From Microbacteriaceae bacterium VKM Ac-2855 (GTDB lineage Bacteria; Actinomycetota; Actinomycetes; Actinomycetales; Microbacteriaceae), in assembly GCA_013204985.1 (NCBI GenBank), contig JABMLG010000010.1, positions 62,001 through 126,000 of the forward strand: DNA of 64,000 nt. Reading direction: 5' to 3'. The notes beneath the pieces were generated by a model, which worked only from the letters and a program-made list of their open reading frames with translations, did not search any database and was not told the origin of the DNA. Position 1 is the stretch's first letter; each line of letters begins with the position of its first letter. A program made the position numbers and the translations under genes. Of this stretch, positions 33,623-41,544 are shown in pieces.

Positions 33623-35230
33623 ATGCCGTGGCCCCCCGCCGCGGACCGCCACCCGAACCCAGTGGATGCAGCAATGACGCTCATGGATGTACCGCCGACG
33701 ACGCTCGCGGTCGGCCCTGTCCTCGAGATGTCCGGCATCACGGTGTCGTTCCTCGGTGTGACGGTGATCGACGACGTCGACCTGCGGCTGTTCCCCGGCG
33801 AGGTGCACGCCCTGATGGGCGAGAACGGCGCGGGAAAGTCCACGCTGATCAAGGCGCTCACGGGTGCGAATCCCGCCGACAGCGGCACGATCACGATGGA
33901 CGGCATCCCGTTGCGGATCGCGAGCACGGCCGACGGCGCGACCGCCGGCATCGCTGCGGTCTACCAGGAGACCCAGCTCTGCGCCAACCTCACCGTCGCC
34001 GAGAACGTGATGCTCGGCAAGGAGATCCGCGGGCACTTCGGCATCGACTGGCGGGCCACACGCCGCGTCGCGCGCGAGACCCTCACGCAGCTCGGCCTCG
34101 AGGATCTCGACCCACGCGCACGCGTCGCCCTGCTCCCGCCCGCGATCCAGCAGCTCGTGGCGATCGCCCGCGCGATGGTGGGCGACCCGCGGGTCGTTGT
34201 GCTCGATGAGCCCACATCGAGCCTCGAGCGCGACGAGGTCGCGAAGCTCTTCGCCGTGATCAGGCGTCTGCGCGATCGCGGGGTCGCGATCCTCTTCGTT
34301 TCGCACTTCCTCGAGCAGGTCTACGCGATCAGCGATCGGATGACCGTGCTGCGAAACGGCCGCAAGGAGGGCGAGTACCTCACTCGGCAGCTCGACCGGG
34401 CCGACCTCATCTCGAAGATGATCGGCAAAGACATCGCCGGCCTCCGCGCGCTCGGCTCGCACCGTCAGGCGCACCGGCACGAGCCGATCGGGGACGCCGT
34501 CTATCAGGCGACCGCGCTCGCCCGTCGCGGCGAGATCGAACCGACCGACATCCGGCTCTACCCCGGTGAGGTGGTCGGCATCGCCGGGCTCCGCGGCTCC
34601 GGGCGCACCGAACTCGCCTCGCTGATGAGCGGGGCCGAGCGGTGGGACGGCGGCTCGCTCGCGGTCAACGGCAAGCCCACCGTGCTCTCCAGCCCGAGCG
34701 CCGGCCTCAAGAACCGGATCGCGATGTCGGGGGAGAACCGGCGCGACGGTGGTGTGATCGCCGAGCTGAGCATCCGCGAGAACATCGTGCTGGCCCTGCA
34801 GGGCCTGCGCGGCTGGTCGCATCCGCTCTCGAAGGCGGAGCGCGACGAACTCGTCGAGTCGTACATCGACGCCCTCGACATCCGCCCGGCTTCGCCCGAC
34901 ACCCCGGTCAAGTTCCTCTCGGGCGGCAACCAGCAGAAGGTGCTGCTGGCGCGCTGGCTGGCGACCCGGCCGCGCGTGCTGATCCTTGACGAGCCGACCA
35001 GCGGTGTCGATGTCAGCGCGAAGCTCGACATCCAGACGAAGATCGCCAAGCTCGCCGCCGACGGGGTCGCCGTGGTGTTCATCTCGTCCGAGCTCGAGGA
35101 GCTCGTGCGCCTGAGCGATCGGATCGTGGTACTGAAGGACCGCGAGAAGATCGGAGAGGTCAGCAACGGCCCCGGCATCACCGTCGACACGATCGTCGAG
35201 ATGATCGCCGCGGACGTGGACGAGTACTGA
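33623..35230 (+). CDS. Orphan sugar ABC-transporter ATPase (YtfR/RbsA-like)
   Basis: 535 residues with two tandem nucleotide-binding domains. The first has Walker A GENGAGKST and Walker B VVVLDEPTSS, with an atypical signature region (PPAIQQLVAIARAM). The second has a degenerate Walker A (GLRGSGRTEL), the signature LSGGNQQKVLLARWLA and VLILDEPTSGVD. This asymmetry is normal for monosaccharide importers of the RbsA/MglA/YtfR type. It is a close paralogue of the ATPase at 36604 but stands before the binding-protein gene, outside its operator-promoter region and without permeases. A TAGAAT box at 33608 suggests a leaderless start at ATG 33623; ATG 33674 would remove 17 residues. Partner permeases are unknown. 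Confidence 0.88.
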   Translation: MPWPPAADRHPNPVDAAMTLMDVPPTTLAVGPVLEMSGITVSFLGVTVIDDVDLRLFPGEVHALMGENGAGKSTLIKALTGANPADSGTITMDGIPLRIASTADGATAGIAAVYQETQLCANLTVAENVMLGKEIRGHFGIDWRATRRVARETLTQLGLEDLDPRARVALLPPAIQQLVAIARAMVGDPRVVVLDEPTSSLERDEVAKLFAVIRRLRDRGVAILFVSHFLEQVYAISDRMTVLRNGRKEGEYLTRQLDRADLISKMIGKDIAGLRALGSHRQAHRHEPIGDAVYQATALARRGEIEPTDIRLYPGEVVGIAGLRGSGRTELASLMSGAERWDGGSLAVNGKPTVLSSPSAGLKNRIAMSGENRRDGGVIAELSIRENIVLALQGLRGWSHPLSKAERDELVESYIDALDIRPASPDTPVKFLSGGNQQKVLLARWLATRPRVLILDEPTSGVDVSAKLDIQTKIAKLAADGVAVVFISSELEELVRLSDRIVVLKDREKIGEVSNGPGITVDTIVEMIAADVDEY

Positions 35231-35264
35231 CCACCGGATTCGAACGGGCCCCGCAACGACGCGG

Positions 35265-35280
35265 ATGTGCCCGGTAACAT
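35265..35280 (+). promoter_or_regulatory. LacI-type operator upstream of the ABC importer, distal copy
   Basis: ATGTGCCCGGTAACAT differs from the consensus by one base. It is centred 70 bp upstream of the proximal copy at 35335, a spacing compatible with cooperative binding or a short loop. Confidence 0.8.
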
Positions 35281-35334
35281 CCCCATTCGGGGCGCACTTC
35301 GCCGAAGTTCTGCAATGTTCTTGCATCGCTGTTA

Positions 35335-35350
35335 ATGTTCCCGGTAACAT
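35335..35350 (+). promoter_or_regulatory. LacI-type operator upstream of the ABC importer, proximal copy
   Basis: ATGTTCCCGGTAACAT is an exact match to the copy at 12003. It overlaps a possible -10 box TAATGT (35333-35338) of the binding-protein gene, so it would occlude the promoter. The untranslated leader from here to ATG 35463 is about 115 bases. Confidence 0.85.
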
Positions 35351-35462
35351 CGCGATCATCACGAACCACGGCTTACCCCGCTGGCGTCGATGTACACAGC
35401 CGGCCGATGACGGCCACTAACTGTCCGGGCACTCGTTGCCCGTGATCTCGAGGAGGAGATCC

Positions 35463-36503
35463 ATGTCTGTACTACGCGGCCTATCCCTGTCCCATGGAGG
35501 ATCGGCACTGTCCCGTCCGATTCGTTCGGTCCTGACGCTCGCAGCGGTCGGTGCGATGGCGTTCACGCTCGCGTCCTGCTCCAGCAGCTCGGGCGGCGAC
35601 TCGGGCTCGGGCTCGGGCGGTGACCTCACCACCGTCGGCTTCGTCGCCGTCGGCCCCGAGGGCGCCTGGCGCGAAGCCAACGAGGCCAACATCCAGGACA
35701 CCTTCACCGAAGAGGCCGGCTTCGACCTCAAGTACGCCCCCGCCACGAACAACGACCAGAAGTCGCAGATCGACTCCTTCACGTCGTTCGTCGACGAGGG
35801 TGTCGACGTGATCCTTCTCTCGGCCACGGAAGGCTCCGGCTGGGAGGACTCGCTCGAGCGCGCTCAGGAGGCCGAGATCCCGGTCATCCTGATCGACCGC
35901 GGCATCGAGCCCAACGACACCGACCTCTACGTCACCCGCATCGCCCCCGACAACATCGAGGTGAGCACCTCGGTCGCCGACTGGGCCCTGAGCACCTTCC
36001 CGGACGGCGGCAACTACTTCACCCTCGAGGGCCCCGCGGGCGTCTCGGTCGTGAACGAGCGCAACGAGGGCTGGGACGAGGTCATCGGTGCCGACTCCGC
36101 CTTCAAGAAGCTCGGCGCGCAGACCGCGAACTGGTCGACCGAAGAGGCCAAGAGCGTCTTCGAGACCGTGCTGAAGTCGAACAACAACGACGTGCAGCTG
36201 GTCTTCGCACAGAACGATGAGATGGGTCTCGGCGCCGTGCAGGCCGTCGAGGAAGCCGGTCTGACCCCGGGCGTCGACGTCAAGATCGCCACGATCGACG
36301 GCACCAAGAACGCTCTGACCGCACTGTCCGAGGGCAAGCTCAGCTTCGTCGCCGAGTACAACCCGCTGTTCGGTGAGACCGCCCTCGACGTGGTCGAGAA
36401 GGTGCTGGCCGGAGACTCCGTCGACCCGTACATCATCGTGCCGAGCGAGACCTTCGATTCGCCCGAGGCGGCCACGACCGCCCTGCCCGACCGCAAGTTC
36501 TAA
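35463..36503 (+). CDS. ytfQ: Sugar-binding lipoprotein of ABC importer (YtfQ-like)
   Basis: 346 residues. A lipoprotein signal (LTLAAVGAMAFTLASC, lipobox LASC) is followed by a Ser/Gly linker and a type I periplasmic-binding fold: TTVGFVAVGPEGAWREANEA, FVDEGVDVILLSATEGSGWE, IPVILIDRGIEP, NYFTLEGPAGVSVVNERNEG, QLVFAQNDEMGLGAVQAVEE and VKIATIDGTKNALTAL. The WR.AN start and the QNDEMGLGA motif are those of YtfQ, which binds furanose forms of galactose. For this locus arabinofuranose or a short arabino-oligosaccharide is the likely ligand (inference). ATG 35463 has GAGGAGGAG seven bases upstream. Two LacI operators lie in front. Confidence 0.9.
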   Translation: MSVLRGLSLSHGGSALSRPIRSVLTLAAVGAMAFTLASCSSSSGGDSGSGSGGDLTTVGFVAVGPEGAWREANEANIQDTFTEEAGFDLKYAPATNNDQKSQIDSFTSFVDEGVDVILLSATEGSGWEDSLERAQEAEIPVILIDRGIEPNDTDLYVTRIAPDNIEVSTSVADWALSTFPDGGNYFTLEGPAGVSVVNERNEGWDEVIGADSAFKKLGAQTANWSTEEAKSVFETVLKSNNNDVQLVFAQNDEMGLGAVQAVEEAGLTPGVDVKIATIDGTKNALTALSEGKLSFVAEYNPLFGETALDVVEKVLAGDSVDPYIIVPSETFDSPEAATTALPDRKF

Positions 36504-36513
36504 AGCTCCACCC

Positions 36514-36544
36514 GCCGGTCGGGCCGCACAGCGGTCCGACCGGC
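36514..36544 (+). terminator. Intercistronic hairpin after the binding-protein gene
   Basis: GCCGGTCGGGCCG (36514-36526) pairs with CGGTCCGACCGGC (36532-36544) with one G-U type mismatch and a five-base loop. Such hairpins after binding-protein genes lower expression of the membrane components relative to the binder. Confidence 0.65.
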
Positions 36545-36603
36545 CCCCATTCATCCGGCGCCGGCGCCAGTCGCGCGTCGACCCCAGAACGGAAGGACGC
36601 GTC

Positions 36604-38226
36604 ATGACAGCGTCGCCCCCCACCGTCGAGACGCCTCCGATCGTCGAGCAGTCCACTGCGGTGCTGCCGATCGTCGAGATGACCGGCATCTCGATCTCCT
36701 TCCCCGGCGTGAAGGCCCTCGACGGCGTCGATTTCCGCATGTTCCCCGGCGAGGTGCACACCCTGATGGGCGAGAACGGCGCCGGCAAGTCGACGCTGAT
36801 CAAGACCCTCACCGGCGTCTACGGCATCGACGAGGGGCGCATCGCCATCCGTGGCGAAGAGCGCCGACTCAGCGGCACAGCGGATGCGCAGGCCGCCGGC
36901 ATCTCGACGGTCTACCAAGAGGTGAACCTCTGCGACAACCTCACCATCGGTGAGAACGTGATGCTCGGTCACGAGATCCGCGGTCGCTTCGGCATCAACT
37001 GGAACGCCACCCACCGCGCCGCCACGGAAGCGCTCGAGAAGCTCGGCCTCGGACACCTCAACCCGCGCGATCCGCTCTCGACCCTCTCGCTCGCGGTGCA
37101 GCAGCTGGTCGCGATCAGCCGCTCCATGGTCGCGAAGTCGACCGTGCTCATCCTCGACGAGCCGACATCGAGCCTCGACGCGAACGAGGTCGAGGGCCTC
37201 TTCGTCGTGATCCGGCGTCTGCGGGCGCAGGGCGTCGCGATCCTGTTCGTCTCGCACTTCCTCGACCAGGTCTACGCGATCAGCGACCGCCTCACGGTGC
37301 TGCGCAACGGCACCTTCGTGGGTGAGTACCTCACCCGCGACCTCGACCGCTCCGCCCTCATCTCGAAGATGATCGGCAAGGACATCGCCGCGCTCAAGTC
37401 GCTCGACTCGGAGCGCATCGCGAAGGACCACGACCACACCGAGGCGCCGATCCTGCGCGCGGTCGGCCTCGGCCGCAAGGGCTCCATCGACGAGACCGAC
37501 CTCGAGCTGCACGCCGGTGAGGTCGTCGGATTCGCGGGGCTGCTCGGCTCGGGCCGCACCGAACTCGCCCGTCTGCTCTACGGTGCCGACAAGCCAGAGA
37601 CCGGCACGGTCTGGTTGCGCGGCGAGAAGGTCGACATCTCCTCGCCGACGAAGGGCCTCGGTCACAAGATCGCCTTCTCGAGCGAGAACCGGCGCGACGA
37701 GGGGATCATCCGTGACCTCAGCGTCCGCGAGAACCTCATCCTCGCCGTGCAGGCGAAGCGGGGATGGGCGCGTCCGCTCTCCAAGAAGGAGAAGGCGGTC
37801 ATCGTCGACAAGTACCTCAAGGAACTCAACGTGCGCCCGGCCGATCCGGACCGCCCGATCAAGAACCTCTCCGGCGGCAACCAGCAGAAGGTGCTGCTCG
37901 GCCGCTGGCTCGCGACGAAGCCGGAGTTGCTCATCCTCGATGAGCCGACCCGCGGAATCGACGTGGGCGCCAAGGCCGAGATCCAGGAGCAGGTCGCCGC
38001 GCTCGCCGAGAGCGGCGTCGCCGTGGTCTACATCTCGTCGGAACTCGACGAGGTGGTCCGCCTCAGCGATCGAATCGTTGTCTTGAAGGACCACCGCAAG
38101 ATCGCGGAGATCATCAACGGTCCGGGCGTGACAACCGAGCTGATCGTGAACACTATTGCTGAAGAGGGTTCTCTGGACGACGTCGTCGTCGATCCGACCT
38201 TCGCCGACAGGGAGGTCAGCGCATGA
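36604..38226 (+). CDS. ytfR: Sugar ABC importer ATPase (YtfR-like)
   Basis: 540 residues with duplicated ATPase domains. The first has Walker A GENGAGKSTLIKTLTG and Walker B VLILDEPTSSLD. The second has GLLGSGRTELARLLYG in the Walker A position and NLSGGNQQKVLLGRWLATKP before LLILDEPTRGID. It powers import by the two permeases that follow; the stop overlaps the ATG of the first permease (ATGA at 38223). ATG 36604 was chosen, about 100 bases after the binding-protein stop and preceded by GGAAGGA; the open frame to 36373 overlaps the previous gene. It shares most of its sequence with the orphan ATPase at 33623, so one arose by duplication. Confidence 0.92.
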   Translation: MTASPPTVETPPIVEQSTAVLPIVEMTGISISFPGVKALDGVDFRMFPGEVHTLMGENGAGKSTLIKTLTGVYGIDEGRIAIRGEERRLSGTADAQAAGISTVYQEVNLCDNLTIGENVMLGHEIRGRFGINWNATHRAATEALEKLGLGHLNPRDPLSTLSLAVQQLVAISRSMVAKSTVLILDEPTSSLDANEVEGLFVVIRRLRAQGVAILFVSHFLDQVYAISDRLTVLRNGTFVGEYLTRDLDRSALISKMIGKDIAALKSLDSERIAKDHDHTEAPILRAVGLGRKGSIDETDLELHAGEVVGFAGLLGSGRTELARLLYGADKPETGTVWLRGEKVDISSPTKGLGHKIAFSSENRRDEGIIRDLSVRENLILAVQAKRGWARPLSKKEKAVIVDKYLKELNVRPADPDRPIKNLSGGNQQKVLLGRWLATKPELLILDEPTRGIDVGAKAEIQEQVAALAESGVAVVYISSELDEVVRLSDRIVVLKDHRKIAEIINGPGVTTELIVNTIAEEGSLDDVVVDPTFADREVSA

Positions 38227-39317
38227 CACGTCCGTCCGTGACAGATCAGCGCAGCTCGCGAGGCGGTCGTACCGCCGCCGAGCTCGTGCGCAAGCCGTAC
38301 TTCTGGGGTGTGGTCGCCATCGCGTTGCTGCTCGCCGTGAACGTGGCGAACGATCCCGGCTATCTCGCGATGTCGATCAACCCCGCCAACGGCAATCTCG
38401 TGGGCAACCTCGTCGACATCGTCCGGGCCGCAGCCCCCATCCTCCTGATCGCGGTCGGTATGTGCCTCGTCGTCGCAACGGGGGGCATCGACCTCTCGGT
38501 CGGATCGATCATGGTGGTCGCCGGCGCGGTGTCGATGGAGTTCCTCAAGAACGCAGGAGCGCCCGACTCGGGCGCCGCCGCGGTCGCCGCCTTCGCCCTC
38601 GCCGTGATCATCGGAGCCGTCCTCGGCGCCGTGAACGGCGTCCTCGTCTCCGTCGTCGGGTTGCAGCCCTTCATCAGCACGTTGGTGCTCATGCTCGCCG
38701 GTCGCGGCCTCGCGAAGGTGATCACCGGCGGCCAGAACACCGCCGCCACCAACGACCCGTTCCGCTGGCTGGCCAACGGCTACGTCGTGGGTCTGCCCGT
38801 CGTGTTCCTGCTCGCGATCCTGATCGTCGTCGCGGTCGCCGTGCTGGTGCGCCGCAGTGCGCTCGGCCTGATGATCGAAGCGATCGGCATGGATCCGAAG
38901 GCCGCCCGTCTCGCCGGCATCAAGCGCCGCGGACTGCTGATGACCGTTTACATCGCCAGCGGCGTGCTCGCTGCGATCGCCGGTGTCTTCGCCACGGCGA
39001 GCGTGATGACGGTCGATGTCTCACGCACCGGCTACCAGCTCGAACTCGACGCGATCCTCGCGGTCGTGGTCGGCGGCACCTCGCTGATGGGCGGCAAATT
39101 CAACCTCGGCGGTGCCGTGGTCGGTGCGCTGCTGATCGCGACGCTCGACAAGACCGTCGTCTACCTCGGTATCTCCTCCTCGGCGACGCCGGCCTTCAAG
39201 GCCATCGTCATCGTGATCCTCTGCCTGCTGCAATCCGAGCGGGTGCGTCAGCTGTTCAAGCAGCGCCGCACCCCGAAGATCGCCCCCGCTCCGACGAAGG
39301 AGAGCGTGAACGCATGA
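38223..39317 (+). CDS. ytfT: Sugar ABC importer permease (YtfT-like)
   Basis: 364 residues with about eight to ten membrane helices. It has the BPD_transp_2 signature: APILLIAVGMCLVVATGGID then LSVGSIMVVAGAVSME, VVGLQPFISTLVLMLAGRGL, GLMIEAIGMDPKAARLAGIK and ELDAILAVVVGGTSLMGGKF. The ATGGIDLSVG motif is shared with YtfT/RbsC. The basic N-terminus (RSSRGGRTAAELVRKPYFW) is cytosolic. It is coupled by ATGA overlaps to the ATPase before and the permease after, so the three are made in stoichiometric order. Confidence 0.92.
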   Translation: MTRPSVTDQRSSRGGRTAAELVRKPYFWGVVAIALLLAVNVANDPGYLAMSINPANGNLVGNLVDIVRAAAPILLIAVGMCLVVATGGIDLSVGSIMVVAGAVSMEFLKNAGAPDSGAAAVAAFALAVIIGAVLGAVNGVLVSVVGLQPFISTLVLMLAGRGLAKVITGGQNTAATNDPFRWLANGYVVGLPVVFLLAILIVVAVAVLVRRSALGLMIEAIGMDPKAARLAGIKRRGLLMTVYIASGVLAAIAGVFATASVMTVDVSRTGYQLELDAILAVVVGGTSLMGGKFNLGGAVVGALLIATLDKTVVYLGISSSATPAFKAIVIVILCLLQSERVRQLFKQRRTPKIAPAPTKESVNA

Positions 39318-40351
39318 CTCTGACGACCCCCCGACCCACGGCGATCGACGTGCGTCCCGCCACCGGCCCCGCGCACTGGGTGCGCACCCACCTCGAGTTG
39401 CTGCCGACCATCGCGTCGCTGATCATCTTCATCGGGATGATCGTCTACGGCGAGATCGCCTACGGACGCATCCTGCAGGCGAACACGCTGTCGAACCTGC
39501 TGATCAACAACGCGCACCTGATCATCCTCGCGGTGGGCCTCACCTTTGTGATCCTCACCGGCGGCATCGACCTCTCGGTCGGCGCGATCATCGCCTTCAG
39601 CTCGGTAACCGGCGTGATGCTGATGAACGCCGGCTGGAACCCCGCGATCGCGCTCGCCGTGATGATCCTCTCCGGATCGCTCTTCGGCCTGATCTCCGGG
39701 GTGCTGATCCAGTACTGCAATGTGCAACCGTTCATCGCGACACTCGCGATGATGTTCCTCGGCCGCGGCCTGGCGTCGATGCTGAGCACCACCCCGGAGC
39801 GGCTGCCGGACGACTCGCCCATCCGCCTCCTAGCCGACCCGATCAAGCTGATCGACGGCCCGAAGGTGAACGACTTCGTGATCTCGGGCGGGGTGATCCT
39901 CGCGCTTCTGATCGTGGCCGGTGCCGTGTTCCTGCTGCACCGCACGCGCTTCGGCCGCACGGTCTACGCGATCGGCGGGTCCGAGCAGTCGTCCACTCTG
40001 ATGGGTCTGCCCGTCGTGCGCACCAAGCTCTGGATCTACGTGATCAGCGGCACCCTCGCCGGCATCGCATCCGTGGTCTACACCTCGCGGCTGGGCAGTG
40101 CGCAGAACATCACCGGTATCGGCTGGGAGCTGGACGCCATCGCGGCGACGGTGATCGGCGGCACGCTGCTCACCGGTGGGGCGGGATTCGTTCTCGGCTC
40201 CGTCGTCGGGGCGCTCGTCATCGGTCTGATGAACGTGTTGATCACCCGCGACGGTGGGATCCCGCCGGAGGCGACCACGATCATCACCGGTGGCATCCTG
40301 CTGGTGTTCGTGCTGCTGCAGCGCGCGGTGATGGCGAAGCGGCGAACGTAG
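39314..40351 (+). CDS. yjfF: Sugar ABC importer permease (YjfF-like)
   Basis: 345 residues, a second BPD_transp_2 permease: AHLIILAVGLTFVILTGGID then LSVGAIIAFSSVTGVMLMN, YCNVQPFIATLAMMFLGRGL, FGRTVYAIGGSEQSSTLMGL and WELDAIAATVIGGTLLTGGA. The N-terminal order and the MFLGRGLASML segment resemble YjfF, the partner of YtfT. Together they form the heterodimeric channel of the importer. It ends the operon and is followed by a strong GC hairpin at 40378. Confidence 0.92.
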   Translation: MTLTTPRPTAIDVRPATGPAHWVRTHLELLPTIASLIIFIGMIVYGEIAYGRILQANTLSNLLINNAHLIILAVGLTFVILTGGIDLSVGAIIAFSSVTGVMLMNAGWNPAIALAVMILSGSLFGLISGVLIQYCNVQPFIATLAMMFLGRGLASMLSTTPERLPDDSPIRLLADPIKLIDGPKVNDFVISGGVILALLIVAGAVFLLHRTRFGRTVYAIGGSEQSSTLMGLPVVRTKLWIYVISGTLAGIASVVYTSRLGSAQNITGIGWELDAIAATVIGGTLLTGGAGFVLGSVVGALVIGLMNVLITRDGGIPPEATTIITGGILLVFVLLQRAVMAKRRT

Positions 40352-40377
40352 CGCGCTCACCTCATCCGCACGCTCTC

Positions 40378-40411
40378 ACGGCGGCGGCTCGCTTCGGCGG
40401 GCCGCCGCCGT
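40378..40411 (+). terminator. Terminator of the ABC importer operon
   Basis: ACGGCGGCGGC (40378-40388) pairs with GCCGCCGCCGT (40401-40411) around a 12-base loop, 27 bases after the stop at 40351. There is no U-tract. Confidence 0.75.
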
Positions 40412-40960
40412 TCGTGCGTGGGCGCGGCGGTGTGTGGCGAAGGGGTGCGGCGGTTCGGTGCGGTGCGGCGGCTGGCGCGGGGTGGGCGGGCGCCCAGTGT
40501 GGGCGGGTGCGGTGGTGCGTGGCGGCGGGGTGGGACGGGTGGCCGGGTGGCCCGGGTGGGCGGGTGCGGCGGGTGGCCCGGGTGGGCGGGTGCGGCGGCG
40601 CGGGTGGGGTGGGCGGGTGCGGCGGCGCGGGTGGGGTGGGTGGCCCGGGTGGTCGCGTCGCGTCCGTTTCCGGCGCGTTCGAGGGCGGTTCGTGGCAACC
40701 CGGGCTTGGCGGGGCCTGGTGTTGTGGCGTGGGGGCGTGGGGTGGCCCGGGTGGTCGCGTTGCGTCCATTTGGGTTGGGTTTGGGGGCTGTTTGCGCCAA
40801 CCCGGGCATGGCGGGGGCGTGGCGTGGGGGCGTAGGGCGGCCCGGGTGGCGTAGCGTCCGTTTGCCGTGGGTTCGGGGGCGGTTTGCGCCAACCCGGGCT
40901 GGTCGGGGGCCTGGCGTTGCGGCGCGGGGTGGGCTGGCCCGGGTTGGCGCAGCCCGGCGG
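40412..40960. repeat. G-rich tandem-repeat region
   Basis: A strongly strand-biased G-rich tract. Its first part has short repeats (GGGCGGGTGCGGCGGCGCGG type, about 27 bp). Its second part has three imperfect units of about 95-102 bp starting at 40642, 40744 and 40839, plus a partial at 40936. Each begins GGCCCGGGTGG and contains GCGTCCRTTT (R = purine) and, in two units, GTTTGCGCCAACCCGGGC. Long frames on both strands are artefacts of the composition. No gene is present up to 41285; the following 40961-41285 shows only small palindromes such as GAACACGG/CCGTGTTC at 41090-41113. Confidence 0.85.
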
Positions 40961-41285
40961 CCCACCGAACGTGTTCGCACGATCCGTGGGCGGGGGTATT
41001 CCCGACACGGTGACGCAGTGCTTGACTGGCAATCGTTCCATCCGACCTGCTGCCCGGACCCCGCCTCATGTCGTTGGACGTCGAACCGAGAACACGGACA
41101 CCCCACCGTGTTCCGAGTCAGTCGATTTCCGACGTCCTCGAGGCACAGCGTCGTGCCCCGGGACTGCGCACGCACAGCGTGCACCGGCCGGGTGGTCGGT
41201 GACCCGAATACCAGACCACCCGGTTCCCAGCCGCGAGCAGCGGTGCCATCCGCTTCGCGCGGATCCCGAATCGAGCAGGTGAGCC

Positions 41286-41519
41286 ATGGCAGTGTCCGAC
41301 GTGCCCAGCGCGGTGGTCATCCGCGCCCTTCTGTGCAGCATCGAGGAGCCTGGCGCGATCAACGCCGGTCTCGCGGCGGATCTGCGTCGCAGCCTCCGAG
41401 AGTTGGTGAGCGTCGGCCTGAGTGGCGGCGTTCGGCGTGGTACGGCCTTCGACGGGCGGCTGATCGCGATCGTGGACGTACCCGACGTGCACGAGTACCC
41501 GCATCGGCCGGCGGTCTGA
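41286..41519 (+). CDS. Small hypothetical protein (77 aa)
   Basis: ATG 41286 is preceded by AGGTGAGCC, a fair ribosome binding site. The sequence (VSDVPSAVVIRALLCSIEEP, LAADLRRSLRELVSVGLSGG, LIAIVDVPDVHEYPHRPAV) is a plausible small alpha/beta protein with no signal or membrane segment. No family is recognised. It lies alone between the G-rich repeats and the second LacI gene, so confidence is low. Confidence 0.4.
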   Translation: MAVSDVPSAVVIRALLCSIEEPGAINAGLAADLRRSLRELVSVGLSGGVRRGTAFDGRLIAIVDVPDVHEYPHRPAV

Positions 41520-41544
41520 GCGCTTCCGCCACGCTGCGCCGCCG

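Noticed and set aside
32668-33674. Proline-rich frames over the 33-kb repeats read as a surface protein
   Set aside because: The PxPxPSLLP-like repeats are translations of the 64-70-bp DNA units; frames overlap the LacI gene in antisense and have no signal peptide.
41090-41113. GAACACGG/CCGTGTTC palindrome considered as a LacI operator
   Set aside because: Arms are only eight bases, the spacer is eight bases, and no promoter or start codon is close by.
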